A stretch of DNA of 64,000 nt, taken from Chitinophagaceae bacterium. Lineage in GTDB: Bacteria; Bacteroidota; Bacteroidia; Chitinophagales; Chitinophagaceae. Below the pieces are notes generated by a model that did no database searches, had not been told where the DNA came from, and saw only the letters and a list, made by a program, of their open reading frames with translations. Position numbers and translations under genes: made by a program. Shown here in pieces: positions 17,521-26,714 of the stretch (the stretch's first letter is position 1; each line of letters opens with the position of its first letter). Location: the NCBI GenBank assembly GCA_947488765.1, contig CANLAE010000008.1, positions 37,716 through 101,715 of the forward strand. Direction: 5' to 3'.

Positions 17521-17623
17521 TGGCGTTCCCCGTGGTGCGGGATCGGGCTTTTCGTTGCAAGTCCTCGGTACTGCGTACCTGCGGGCTTTCCACTTCAATC
17601 CCTAACGCAGCCGAGCTGTAAGT
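17521..17623. repeat. Second copy of the dispersed GC-rich repeat
   Basis: In reverse orientation to the copy at 15384-15505. It contains GGCGTTCCCC, CGGGCTTTTCGTTGCAA and CACTTCAATCCCTAACGCA. The middle differs from the other copy and holds the small hairpin GGTAC-TGC-GTACC. It occupies the gap before the photolyase gene. Confidence 0.65.
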
Positions 17624-17657
17624 CAACAATTTTTCTGTAGTATTGTTATCCAAACTT

Positions 17658-18971
17658 ATGAAGCCAACAATCAATATCATCTGGTTCCGAAGAGATTTGC
17701 GTTTAAGCGATAATGCAGCTTTGTACCATGCATTACAAAGCAATCATCCCGTTGTTCCAATATTTATTTTCGATAAAAATATTTTAGACAAACTATCCGA
17801 TAAAGCCGATAGAAGAGTTGAATTTATCCATGCTGCACTTTGTAAAATGCAACAACAATTGGTTGCCATCAATAGCACAATGGAAGTGTATTATGGATAT
17901 CCGTTAGAAGTGTACAAACAACTCCTGGAAAAATATACCATTACTAATGTTTTTACCAACCACGATTATGAATTGTATGCTTTAAATCGTGATGCCGAAA
18001 TAAAAAATTTGCTCAATGAAAATGGAATCAATTTTAGTACCTACAAAGACCAAGTTGTTTTTGAGAAAGATGAAGTAACCAAAGATGATGGAAAACCTTA
18101 CACCATCTTTACACCATACAGCCGCAAATGGAAAGCAAGATTGCAGGAAAAAGATATTGCAGCTTATGACACAGAAAAATATTTTGCCAACTTTTACCAA
18201 CAAGCAACAAAAGCAATTCCTTCTTTAGAAAGTATGGGTTTCAAATCTGTTGACAAACATTTTCCAACTAAAGAATTAAATGAAGCCATTATTTCAAAAT
18301 ATACCGAACAAAGAAATTTTCCTGCGGTGCGAGGCACAACACAATTAGGCGTTCATTTTCGTTTTGGCACCATCAGCATCAGAGCTGCAGCACGTAAGGC
18401 AATGGCATTGAATGAAACATATTTGAATGAACTCATTTGGAGAGATTTTTACCATACGATTATTTATCATTTTCCGCATGTACAACAAGGTAAATCTTTT
18501 AAAAAAGAATATGATTTTATTGAATGGCGCAACAACGAAAATGATTTTCAAAAATGGTGCGATGGACAAACCGGTTATCCTATTGTAGATGCTGGTATGC
18601 GTGAATTAAATACCACAGGATTCATGCACAACAGGGTTCGTATGATTGTGGCTTCTTTTCTTACCAAACATTTATTAATCGACTGGCGTTGGGGAGAAGC
18701 TTACTTTGCACAAAAATTATTAGACTTTGATTTTGCTGCCAACAATGGTGGCTGGCAATGGGCTGCAGGAAGTGGTTGCGATGCTGCACCTTATTTCAGG
18801 GTATTCAATCCTACCTTACAAACAGAAAAATTTGATAAGGCATTAAAGTACATTAAACACTGGGTTCCGGAGATTGATGGCTTTAATTATGTAGCCCCAA
18901 TTGTGCAACACGAAGTTGCCCGAAAACGTGTTTTGGAAGTGTATGCAAAAGCGTTGAAAGGAGGGGTGTAA
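17658..18971 (+). CDS. phrB: Deoxyribodipyrimidine photolyase (class I CPD photolyase/cryptochrome family)
   Basis: A 437-residue flavoenzyme that repairs UV-induced cyclobutane pyrimidine dimers with blue light. Start chosen at ATG 17658 (MKPTINIIWFRRDLRLSDN), since the upstream TTG adds five unneeded residues. An N-terminal alpha/beta antenna domain (1-130) is followed by the helical FAD domain with ELIWRDFYHTI, QTGYPIVDAGMRELNTTGFMHNR and LIDWRWGEAYFAQKLLDFDFAANNGGWQW in pieces; these hold the FAD-binding and tryptophan-relay residues. Cryptochrome function cannot be excluded from sequence alone. Confidence 0.92.
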   Translation: MKPTINIIWFRRDLRLSDNAALYHALQSNHPVVPIFIFDKNILDKLSDKADRRVEFIHAALCKMQQQLVAINSTMEVYYGYPLEVYKQLLEKYTITNVFTNHDYELYALNRDAEIKNLLNENGINFSTYKDQVVFEKDEVTKDDGKPYTIFTPYSRKWKARLQEKDIAAYDTEKYFANFYQQATKAIPSLESMGFKSVDKHFPTKELNEAIISKYTEQRNFPAVRGTTQLGVHFRFGTISIRAAARKAMALNETYLNELIWRDFYHTIIYHFPHVQQGKSFKKEYDFIEWRNNENDFQKWCDGQTGYPIVDAGMRELNTTGFMHNRVRMIVASFLTKHLLIDWRWGEAYFAQKLLDFDFAANNGGWQWAAGSGCDAAPYFRVFNPTLQTEKFDKALKYIKHWVPEIDGFNYVAPIVQHEVARKRVLEVYAKALKGGV

Positions 18972-19012
18972 ATTTTTAAGTTTAATGCCAATTGTAAATT
19001 GGTTTACAGTAT

Positions 19013-19033
19013 GACATAGTCACATACTATGTC
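19013..19033. repeat. Perfect inverted repeat downstream of the photolyase gene
   Basis: GACATAGT (19013-19020) and ACTATGTC (19026-19033) pair around the 5-nt loop CACAT. There is no T-run on either side, so a simple intrinsic terminator is unlikely. Confidence 0.45.
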
Positions 19034-19094
19034 AACCGATCACTAAGCGGAACCGATACTAAAAAGTACGAAAGTGAAAATATTTAAGATCGAT

Positions 19095-19796
19095 TTATAA
19101 ATTAACCCAACTTGGTGCCGAAAGATATGTTTTAAAAGGTAGGTCATAGGGTTGGTAAAAACCCGAACCTGGAAAACCTGCCTGCCCATTTGCATATACA
19201 TCTGAAGCAATTCCAATCCAAGTATAACGGTCGAAAGATCCAATTGGGGTAAGTAGTATAGTATAAGTTTGGCCAGAAGTTAAAGTTGCGTAACCGGGAC
19301 CCAAAAAGGTAAACTTATTCCAATCATAGCCATTTGTTGGAGTTACAATTTGGCTAGTTGCCAATAAAGTTCCAGAAATTCCAGCACCAGCGTATATACG
19401 AACGTACACAGTTGAATTTAATGTGCTGGATGGGTTTTGCATAACCAAATCAACAGATCCCAATACTCCAGAGGCTGTAGCAATGAATGATTGATACACA
19501 CCGGCAGGGGCAGGATTAGTCATATTCCACAATGACTGATTGATATTTAAAGACTCTGTCCCTTTTTTATAAACCTGTAAATTATCTGAAGTTGCGTTAT
19601 AGATAACCAAACCAAATTCAGGCTTACTTATAGAATCTCTTTGAGCACTAGTCATTCGTGGTGGTAAAAACCCCTTTTTGGTACTGCTTACATCTAGTTG
19701 TGCTGATGCAGCTGGTGAGGTGGTGCCAATACCTACTTGTGACATGCTATGTATTGTAAAAGCTAAAAAAATTAATATTGTTAATGCTTTTTTCAT
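19095..19796 (-). CDS. Secreted protein with the VGIGTTSP/GFLPPRMT N-terminal motif
   Basis: 233 residues with a signal peptide (1-19, IHSMSQ) followed by VGIGTTSPAASAQLDVSS and KKGFLPPRMTSAQRD, an N-terminal block seen in many Bacteroidota surface proteins and resembling phage tail-fibre heads. The remainder (about 95-233) is a beta-sandwich-like region (VYRIYAGAGISGTLLATSQIV type) that resembles carbohydrate-binding or choice-of-anchor domains. No sorting domain is seen at the C-terminus (PSWVNL). Function unknown. Confidence 0.65.
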   Translation of the reverse strand: MKKALTILIFLAFTIHSMSQVGIGTTSPAASAQLDVSSTKKGFLPPRMTSAQRDSISKPEFGLVIYNATSDNLQVYKKGTESLNINQSLWNMTNPAPAGVYQSFIATASGVLGSVDLVMQNPSSTLNSTVYVRIYAGAGISGTLLATSQIVTPTNGYDWNKFTFLGPGYATLTSGQTYTILLTPIGSFDRYTWIGIASDVYANGQAGFPGSGFYQPYDLPFKTYLSAPSWVNL

Positions 19797-20094
19797 GATT
19801 ATTTGTTTAAGACAAACTTAGTGGTTTTTTTAACAAAACTGTAATTTTAATAGATTATAATAAATTAACCACCCTGATATAAATATTGCCAATTCATCCA
19901 TTTTTGCAGGTTAGACGCTAAGAAATATACTATTTTCAAATGCTTTAAAAAAAAGCTCCACAAAGTAAAAAGCCCTGAAGTGTGCGACGCCGAGACAGTC
20001 CAATAGCGAAATACAGATTGGCTCAAAAAAATAATTATGGGAAAAATTGTGTAGCAAAAAATGTCAATTCTTCCTTGCTTCGTGTGAGATAAAA
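19797..20094. other. Gene-free stretch with a fragment of a dispersed motif
   Basis: 298 bp with no credible gene. AAGTGTGCGACGC at 19978-19990 matches part of the 24-bp motif found at 25904-25927 and 39190-39213. Nothing else is recognised. Confidence 0.5.
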
Positions 20095-21309
20095 TTATCT
20101 TCTGCTTGCAATCAATAAATTTAAGTCGGTGTATTTTAAATCAAATTTTTGGCTGATATAAAAATCGGTGAGTGCGCCTTTAAACAAATAAATGCCTTCT
20201 CTTACATTAAAGTTGTGCCATACAATTTCTTCAAAACCACCTTCATCGCTTACCTGCAACATCAATGGCATCAACACATTGCTGATAGCCTGACTTGCGG
20301 TACGTGCAAAGCCACTTGGGATATTGGGTACGCAATAATGGATAACGCCATGTTTTACATAAGTGGGGTTTTCGTGACTTGTAAGTTCGCTTGTTTCAAA
20401 GCAACCGCCTCTGTCTATTGCCACATCTAAAATAATGCTGCCGGGTCTCATAGCGGCTACCATGCTTTCGGTAACAACAACAGGGGCTCTGCCAAATTCA
20501 TTGCTGAGTGCACCAATTGCTACCTCACAAGTTTTTAATTGCTTTGCCAAAATTTTTGGTTCAAGTACACTTGTCCAAAGACGTTGTCCTATGTTATTTT
20601 CTAATTGTTTTAAACGATATACATTGTTGTCGAACAATTTTACGCTTGCTCCTAATGCTAGTGCATTTCTTACCGCTACTTCACCAACAATTCCTGCACC
20701 AACCACTACCACTTTTGTGGGTGGTATGCCGCTGATGCTGCCTAAAAGCACGCCTTTGCCATTGTTGAAGCTGCTTAAATATTGCCCTGCAATCAGCATC
20801 AAAGCACCACCTGCAATTTCGCTCATGCTGCGAACAATTGGGTACGTGCCGCTATCGTCTTTTAAGTTTTCAAAACTCAATGCAGTAATTTTTTTCTCCA
20901 TCATTTTTTCAATGATGTTGCTTTTTAAAGCTGAGTAATGTATGGGAGAAACAATGGTTTGATTGAGTTGTAAAAATGGCAAATCTTCTGCAACAATTGG
21001 TGCACTTTTAATTAAGGTAGGTGCTTTAAAAATCTCTTCTCTGCTGTACACAATATTTGCACCTGCTTCGCTGTATTCTTGATCGGTAAAATGACTGCCA
21101 TTTCCTGCATTGTGTTCTACGGTTACTTTGTGTCCGTTGTTTACCAAAACGCCCACTGCATCAGGTGTTAGCGAAATTCTGTTTTCCTGAAATGCAATTT
21201 CTTTGGGTATACCAATTTCTAACCGAGCACCTTGTACTTTTATATCTAAAGTTTCTTCTAATGTTTCATAATTAAAAGAAGTTGAAATAATAGGTTTGGT
21301 AGTTGCCAT
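20095..21309 (-). CDS. ald: Alanine dehydrogenase
   Basis: A 404-residue NAD-dependent enzyme interconverting alanine with pyruvate and ammonia. It shows IGIPKEIAFQENRISLTPDAV (substrate-binding R and K), the Rossmann loop VVVVGAGIVGEVAVRNA, IAIGALSNEFGRAPVVVTE and DVAIDRGGCFETSE. It carries an N-terminal extension of about 25 residues compared with classical Ald, which is usual in Bacteroidota. tsaE lies 123 bp upstream on the same strand, a neighbour pairing I recall from other members of the phylum. Confidence 0.9.
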   Translation of the reverse strand: MATTKPIISTSFNYETLEETLDIKVQGARLEIGIPKEIAFQENRISLTPDAVGVLVNNGHKVTVEHNAGNGSHFTDQEYSEAGANIVYSREEIFKAPTLIKSAPIVAEDLPFLQLNQTIVSPIHYSALKSNIIEKMMEKKITALSFENLKDDSGTYPIVRSMSEIAGGALMLIAGQYLSSFNNGKGVLLGSISGIPPTKVVVVGAGIVGEVAVRNALALGASVKLFDNNVYRLKQLENNIGQRLWTSVLEPKILAKQLKTCEVAIGALSNEFGRAPVVVTESMVAAMRPGSIILDVAIDRGGCFETSELTSHENPTYVKHGVIHYCVPNIPSGFARTASQAISNVLMPLMLQVSDEGGFEEIVWHNFNVREGIYLFKGALTDFYISQKFDLKYTDLNLLIASRR

Positions 21310-21432
21310 AATTTATTTTATCAGTTAGAATTTTGTAGTGGTCCCAATTTAGTTTTTATATACTGCTAAATGATTGTAATGATTAGTTTTACTTAATAGC
21401 GATACTTCGTAAAGATACTTTTTTTTAATTTT

Positions 21433-21867
21433 CTATAAACTAACATCTATTGTGTCTTTTGTAAAAATTCTCCTTGTATGTTCATCAAGTGCTTCTATAT
21501 ATACTTTGAAAGTATTTTTTGGTAATAACCCTTCTGCTTTTTCGGGCCACTCAACCAGACAAATATTTCCGGAGTTCAAGGCGTCTTCTACACCAGCATT
21601 AATTGCTTCATCTTCATTCTTAAGGCGATACCAATCCATGTGTAAAATTGTTCCTGCAATTGTACTTTCATATTCGTTGATGATGGCAAATGTGGGGCTG
21701 CTGATATTATCTTGTACATGCAATGTTTTTTCGCAAAGTGTATGTATGAATGTTGTTTTTCCTACGCCCATCGGTGCAAAAAAAGCCCATACTTTTTGTT
21801 GTTTATTTTTTTTCCAAACAAGATTGGCAACTTGTTCTAATTCTTCTAATTTGAAAATAAATTCCAT
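21433..21867 (-). CDS. tsaE: tRNA threonylcarbamoyladenosine biosynthesis ATPase TsaE
   Basis: 144 residues from ATG at 21867 (MEFIFKLEELEQ), the usual TsaE length; the longer open frame adds 35 unlike residues. It is the ATPase partner of TsaB/TsaD in t6A37 tRNA modification. Motifs: Walker A APMGVGKTTFIHTL, SSPTFAIINEY (switch I), HMDWYRLKNEDEA and the WPEKAEGLLP segment. Confidence 0.92.
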   Translation of the reverse strand: MEFIFKLEELEQVANLVWKKNKQQKVWAFFAPMGVGKTTFIHTLCEKTLHVQDNISSPTFAIINEYESTIAGTILHMDWYRLKNEDEAINAGVEDALNSGNICLVEWPEKAEGLLPKNTFKVYIEALDEHTRRIFTKDTIDVSL

Positions 21868-22069
21868 ATAATGCATGTATAAATTAGGTACGAAGTTAAG
21901 TTGCAAGAATCTTATCGTATTTGAAATATGTTTACAATCTGGTATTAACTGAATTGAACTGATTTTTATCAATAGCCTAGATGATATTAATTACTTTAAC
22001 AAAAACTTTGCTGTATAACTCGCTTACTTTTACAATACATTAATAACTTTATTGCAAATCATTAACATT

Positions 22070-22765
22070 ATGGAAGAAAGAAAATACAGAGTTCTACTTT
22101 GCGAAGATGATACAAACCTTGGCATGGTATTGAAAAATTATTTAGAGCTAAACGATTATGAAGTTGTATTGGAACGTGATGGAAGGCTCGGATTGGCTGC
22201 CTTTCAGCGTGAAAAGTTTGACATCTGTTTGTTGGATGTAATGATGCCAAATATGGATGGATTTAAATTGGGCGAAGAAATAAGGGATCTTGATCCAGAT
22301 ATGCCTTTATTTTTCTTGAGTGCAAAAACCATGAAAGAAGATATTATACAAGGCTACAAACTTGGCGCTGATGATTATATTACAAAACCTTTTGACAGTG
22401 AAGTGTTGTTGCTTAAAATTAGAGCAATTTTAAAACGCAATGAAGAGGAGAATAGAATCAGCGAAAATATTCAATTTGATTTGGGTTCGTATCATTTTAA
22501 TCCGAGATTACGTGAACTGATACATGCCGGTAAAACAGAAACATTGTCTCCTAAAGAAAATGATTTGCTGAAAATGTTGGCAGAAAATAAAAATGATTTG
22601 TTGCCAAGAGAAAAAGCCTTGAAAAAGATTTGGGGTAGCGATACTTATTTTAATGGTAGAAGCATGGATGTATATATTGCTAAACTAAGGAAATATTTGA
22701 AAGAAGATGACACTATTGAAATTGTAAATATTCATGGTAATGGATTTAGATTGGTGGCACCTTAA
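22070..22765 (+). CDS. OmpR/PhoB-type response regulator (RprY-like)
   Basis: 231 residues from ATG at 22070; an upstream TTG adds six residues. The receiver domain (6-120) has the acidic pocket E12/D13/D14, phospho-acceptor D56 (LLDVMMPNMDGF), a conserved LSAK and the TKPF lysine. The C-terminal winged helix (about 138-230) has LSPKENDLLKMLAENKNDLLPRE and GRSMDVYIAKLRKYLK. The sequence is close to RprY of Bacteroidota. No histidine kinase is adjacent, so it is an orphan in this window. A bidirectional terminator follows. Confidence 0.88.
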   Translation: MEERKYRVLLCEDDTNLGMVLKNYLELNDYEVVLERDGRLGLAAFQREKFDICLLDVMMPNMDGFKLGEEIRDLDPDMPLFFLSAKTMKEDIIQGYKLGADDYITKPFDSEVLLLKIRAILKRNEEENRISENIQFDLGSYHFNPRLRELIHAGKTETLSPKENDLLKMLAENKNDLLPREKALKKIWGSDTYFNGRSMDVYIAKLRKYLKEDDTIEIVNIHGNGFRLVAP

Positions 22766-22783
22766 AATATAATTTGTTGTATA

Positions 22784-22815
22784 AAAAAAGCACCGGATTT
22801 TTTCGGTGCTTTTTT
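22784..22815. terminator. Bidirectional intrinsic terminator
   Basis: AAAAAAGCACCG (22784-22795) pairs with CGGTGCTTTTTT (22804-22815). The A-run and T-run let it serve both the response-regulator gene and the convergent cytochrome gene. Confidence 0.85.
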
Positions 22816-22821
22816 GTTGAA

Positions 22822-23226
22822 CTACATCAAACCTTTTCGCTTGGCTTCACTATCTACATAGTTTAAAATCAATTCTATTTCTGCATTGGTAATTTTTGGA
22901 AATGGCGTCATTACGGTTTTGTTCCATTTGATAAATAATTTTTTTGCATATGCATCTTTTTTGATCACTTCATTTGAATTGCGAATGTATTGGTATAATA
23001 AATTTTTATTCGTCCATCTGCTTCTTACAGCATAAATACTTGGTCCTATTAAATCTCTTGTTGCATGATGACAAGATGCACATTGCAATAAAAATAATTG
23101 TTTGCCATCGGGCTGTAATGTTTTGCTGTCAATTGTTTCAGCTGATATAGTTTTGTTGTTTTCGGTAATTGGATTTGCCGAAAAAAACCCGCCAATTATT
23201 ATTGCGAAAATCGTTTTTATGATCAC
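22822..23226 (-). CDS. Periplasmic mono-heme c-type cytochrome
   Basis: 134 residues with an N-terminal export signal (IFAIIIGGFFSANP), heme attachment site CASCH (49-53) and likely axial methionine M106 in TVMTPFPKI. The fold is that of small class I cytochromes c, so it probably shuttles electrons in the periplasm. It is 4 bp downstream of the sortilin-like gene on the same strand, which suggests co-transcription, although a functional link is not obvious. Confidence 0.88.
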   Translation of the reverse strand: MIIKTIFAIIIGGFFSANPITENNKTISAETIDSKTLQPDGKQLFLLQCASCHHATRDLIGPSIYAVRSRWTNKNLLYQYIRNSNEVIKKDAYAKKLFIKWNKTVMTPFPKITNAEIELILNYVDSEAKRKGLM

Positions 23227-23230
23227 GTTG

Positions 23231-25867
23231 TTATTTTTTTATTTCGGATTGATTCGTTTCTTGTTTTGTTTCTGTATAATTTGGATTGGTCAATAGCTTT
23301 TGTACATCAGCTAATTTGGCAATGTAAATACTTCTGCCATGTGTGCCCAAAATAATTTCATTGTCTCTTGCATGTATTGCAATATCATGTATCGGAATAC
23401 TTTTCGGTAAATTGGTTGTCCATTGCATTGAAGTATTACCCGCATCAATACTTACATACAAACCACCATCTGTTCCAATATAAATAATGCTGTCTTGCTT
23501 ATTGTCTTCTCTAATAACATTCACCGGTTCTTTAGGTAAATCTGTACAAATTTGTTTCCAACTGCTGCCATAATTTTCACTTACAAATACATATGCATTG
23601 AAGTGGTCATTGCGATAACCATTTAATGTAGCATAAACCCTGCCTTCTTTGTATGCACTTGCTACTACACGACTCACATAAAGTCCTTTGTGTGATTTGC
23701 CTAAATTGCTGCTGATGTTTGTCCAGCTGTAACCCCCGTCCTTACTGAATTGTATATTGCCATCGTCACTGCCTGCATACAACAATCCAAATTTTAACGG
23801 GCTTTCACTAATAGTAGTTAAAGAACCAAATGGCACATCGCCTTGTGTTGGATTAGTAGTTAAATCTGTACTTAAAGTTTCAATGTTATCTCCTTTTTTT
23901 AAACTGCGGTGAAATTTATTACTTCCATAATACAATATATCCTGATTGTGTCGGCTGAGTAAAATTGGTGTTTGCCAGTTGAAGCGAAAACCAACTTCAC
24001 CTAAATCATTTTTTGGCTGAATATTGATTGGTGCATCTTCATCCTCTTCTTCCTCTTTTGCAGCTACACTTTGCTGGGCTTCATTTGCTTCTGATGTTTC
24101 ATTTTCAGCCTCACCAACTTTTACAGACTGATTGGTTTTGCTTCTTCTGTAATTGCCAAATTGATAGCCGGAATAAACAGTTGAATTGTCTCTCCAATCT
24201 ACTTGCACTTGCATGCCATCGCCGCCATTGATTGCTGTGTAAGGGTTGTGGCCACTATCATACCAATCATAATTTTCTTTTGTATTGCTTTTTGCAAACC
24301 AAGTTCCATTGTCTTGCAAACCACCATAAACATTGTAAGGTTTTGCCATGTCTACAGTTATTGCATAAAATTGTCCTACTGCAGGGGTGTTGGCTTTGAA
24401 CCAATGTTTGCCATCATCATAAGTAATATTGCAACCACCATCATTGCCAATAATCATGTGGTTGTCTCTATTTGGATTGATCCATGCAATATGATGATCG
24501 GCGTGTACATTTTCTTTATCCATTTTTTTGAATGTCTTGCCGCCATCGGTGCTTAATTCAATATCAAATCCTGTAATGACAACTTTATTTTCATTAGCTG
24601 GGCTAACAAATATTTTTCCAAAATAGTAGCCATAAGTGTTGTAAAGTTTGAGTGCTTTTTCGTTTACTTTTTTCCAAGTAATGCCAGCATCTTCGCTTTT
24701 ATAAACTTCACAACCAATAATTGGCGTTTCAAATAAAGCAGTATTTGCATCGTACAAATAATCCCAAATGCATGATGGAAGCAGCTTGTCGGTTGCTACC
24801 ATTTCTTTTACACTGATTGCAGTATATTTTTTTGGTATTCCGTTTCGTTTAAAAAAAGAATCAATTTTTTTATTGTCCAATGCAGCAAAACTTTCTTTAT
24901 CCAAGTTTTTAAAATTCTTTAAAACATATTTTGTGCTATCTGTTTTTTTAGTTGCCGTATCAGGTTGGTGTGCCTGATTATCTACTACAGCATAAATAAT
25001 ATTTGGTTTTTGAGGAACTACTGCAATGCCAATTCTACCAACGCTATCGCCGGTTACAAATCCTGAATTAGGAGTAGTTATCAATTGCCAGGAATCACCA
25101 CCATTGCTGCTTTTATAGATGCCACTTGTTTTTCCTGCTTCTTCAAAATTATTTGCACGTCTTGTTCTGTACCAACTTGCTGCATACAATTCGTTTGGGT
25201 TGGTTGGATTGATATCTACATCAATTGCACCGGTATTTTCATCAATGAATAAAGATTGTTTCCAGGTGTTGCCGCCATCGGATGTTTTATAAATGCCACG
25301 TTCTTTGTTAGCGCTGTATAAGTGCCCCAAAGCCGCTACCCAAACGGTATTACTATCTGTTGGGTGTAATTGTATTTTACCAATATGATGACTTTCGGGT
25401 AAACCAACATAGCTCCAACTTTTGCCGTTGTTGCTGCTTTTGTAAATACCAATTCCTGCATAAGAACTTCGGCTGCTGTTGGCTTCGCCGGTGCCAACCC
25501 AAATTATTTTTGCATTCCAGTTTATAGCAATATCACCGATGCCAATAATATCTTCTGAATCGAAAATTGGAGTAAAACTTTGCCCATTATTGGTTGTGTG
25601 CCATAAGCCTCCTGTAGCATAGGCTACATAAAATTCGGTAGGGTCTTTTGGATTTACTTCAAGATCAACTACTCTGCCACTCATTATACTTGGACCAATA
25701 TTTCTGAATGGAATTTTGTTTACCAAACTACGCTCTTGCAATAACTTTCTTTGTTCTGCATTTTTTAATCGATCACTTGCAGGTGTAGATTTTATTTGTG
25801 CAAATGAATTGATTGCACATAATAAAAACAAAAGAATTGTTTGAAATATTTTAGTTGGCTGAAACAT
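23231..25867 (-). CDS. Large secreted VPS10/sortilin-like beta-propeller protein
   Basis: 878 residues from ATG at 25867 (MFQPTKIFQTILLFLLCAINSFAQ), chosen because it starts a clear signal peptide; the open frame extends 37 residues further. Many BNR/Asp-box turns are seen (SSNNGKSWSYV, TSDGGNTWKQS, SSNGGDSWQLI, SEDAGITWKKV, SKDGGYSWTNI), and the protein is built as two propellers typical of 'VPS10 domain' or sortilin-like proteins annotated as glycosyl hydrolases. An insertion around residues 560-590 is rich in E and D (EEEEDEDAP). No catalytic site can be assigned and no type IX sorting domain is visible at the lysine-rich C-terminus. Confidence 0.82.
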   Translation of the reverse strand: MFQPTKIFQTILLFLLCAINSFAQIKSTPASDRLKNAEQRKLLQERSLVNKIPFRNIGPSIMSGRVVDLEVNPKDPTEFYVAYATGGLWHTTNNGQSFTPIFDSEDIIGIGDIAINWNAKIIWVGTGEANSSRSSYAGIGIYKSSNNGKSWSYVGLPESHHIGKIQLHPTDSNTVWVAALGHLYSANKERGIYKTSDGGNTWKQSLFIDENTGAIDVDINPTNPNELYAASWYRTRRANNFEEAGKTSGIYKSSNGGDSWQLITTPNSGFVTGDSVGRIGIAVVPQKPNIIYAVVDNQAHQPDTATKKTDSTKYVLKNFKNLDKESFAALDNKKIDSFFKRNGIPKKYTAISVKEMVATDKLLPSCIWDYLYDANTALFETPIIGCEVYKSEDAGITWKKVNEKALKLYNTYGYYFGKIFVSPANENKVVITGFDIELSTDGGKTFKKMDKENVHADHHIAWINPNRDNHMIIGNDGGCNITYDDGKHWFKANTPAVGQFYAITVDMAKPYNVYGGLQDNGTWFAKSNTKENYDWYDSGHNPYTAINGGDGMQVQVDWRDNSTVYSGYQFGNYRRSKTNQSVKVGEAENETSEANEAQQSVAAKEEEEDEDAPINIQPKNDLGEVGFRFNWQTPILLSRHNQDILYYGSNKFHRSLKKGDNIETLSTDLTTNPTQGDVPFGSLTTISESPLKFGLLYAGSDDGNIQFSKDGGYSWTNISSNLGKSHKGLYVSRVVASAYKEGRVYATLNGYRNDHFNAYVFVSENYGSSWKQICTDLPKEPVNVIREDNKQDSIIYIGTDGGLYVSIDAGNTSMQWTTNLPKSIPIHDIAIHARDNEIILGTHGRSIYIAKLADVQKLLTNPNYTETKQETNQSEIKK

Positions 25868-25903
25868 AGAATGGATTGTGCTTTTATTGTTGAATTGAGG
25901 TAT

Positions 25904-25927
25904 GAACGTACAAGAGTGCGACGCAAC
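25904..25927. repeat. Short dispersed motif
   Basis: GAACGTACAAG(A/T)GTGCGACGC, with AAC after it, is repeated at 39190-39213 with one difference; part of it also occurs at 19978-19990. All three lie between genes. Confidence 0.5.
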
Positions 25928-25965
25928 AGGTGCTGCATAAAGATTTACAGTTGAGGAAATATTTA

Positions 25966-25998
25966 TTGTTTTCTTCACAAAGTTTATTTTTACATTTG
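25966..25998 (+). promoter_or_regulatory. Bacteroidota-type promoter
   Basis: TTG (25966-25968) and TACATTTG (25991-25998) are separated by 22 bp, matching the -33/-7 consensus. The gene at 26012 starts 14 bp after the -7 box. Confidence 0.55.
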
Positions 25999-26011
25999 GC
26001 TTCTAAAATAC

Positions 26012-26683
26012 ATGAAAATGCGTTTCCTTTTGATGTTGGTATTTGGTATTTCTTTTGGGCAAGTATTTGCACAGTGTAAAACCTTTATACTAATGAGTAA
26101 TGGCGACACTTTAAATTGTATAGATGTAAATGATAAAAAGCGTGGCAAATGGAAACTGCATGTGAATCCTTTGCGTGGTAATCCGGGTTATGATGAAGAA
26201 GGTGAATTTAGAGATAACAAAAAAGAAGGGGTTTGGCGCAAGTATAGTTCTATGGGTGATTTGCTGGCAATACAAAATTACAAGTGGGGAAATTTAGATG
26301 GCACTTCTCAATATTTTACAATTGCCGGCTTGGATCGGGAAGAAAACTGGCATGCCATGAATCCGGAAAAGGCTTTTGATACTTTACAAGTAGAAGATAT
26401 TAATGACGAGAATAAATATGTTCAGGTAATTGTACCAAATGATGGAAAAAGTATGAAACATGGTAAATGGACTTGGTATAGAACCGGAAGTGAAAATATA
26501 ATTAAGACTGAGGTTTATTTTTTAAATAAATTGAAAGAGCCTAAAGACGATAAGAAAGATATTCCTGCAACAATACCTGCAGAGCCTGTAAAGAAAGTAC
26601 CACCTAAAGAAGTAGCGGATTTTGACAAAAAAAATTCCGGTAAAAAATCAGTGAAAACCCGTGATGGTAGAGTGGGTGGTTGA
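26012..26683 (+). CDS. Secreted MORN/YwqK-like repeat protein
   Basis: 223 residues with a signal peptide (ending VFAQ, about residue 21). The mature part has repeated 'G.W..Y...G.L' units (KRGKWKLHVNPLRGNPGYDEEGEFRD in pieces, KEGVWRKYSSMGDLLAIQNY, KHGKWTWYRTGSENIIKTEVYF), which resemble MORN repeats of YwqK-like proteins. A proline/lysine-rich tail (AEPVKKVPPKEVADF) precedes a basic C-terminus. The role is unknown; such proteins are generally exported or envelope-associated. Confidence 0.7.
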   Translation: MKMRFLLMLVFGISFGQVFAQCKTFILMSNGDTLNCIDVNDKKRGKWKLHVNPLRGNPGYDEEGEFRDNKKEGVWRKYSSMGDLLAIQNYKWGNLDGTSQYFTIAGLDREENWHAMNPEKAFDTLQVEDINDENKYVQVIVPNDGKSMKHGKWTWYRTGSENIIKTEVYFLNKLKEPKDDKKDIPATIPAEPVKKVPPKEVADFDKKNSGKKSVKTRDGRVGG

Positions 26684-26714
26684 TGATTTTATCTTATAAA
26701 AAGAAGTAAATCAG

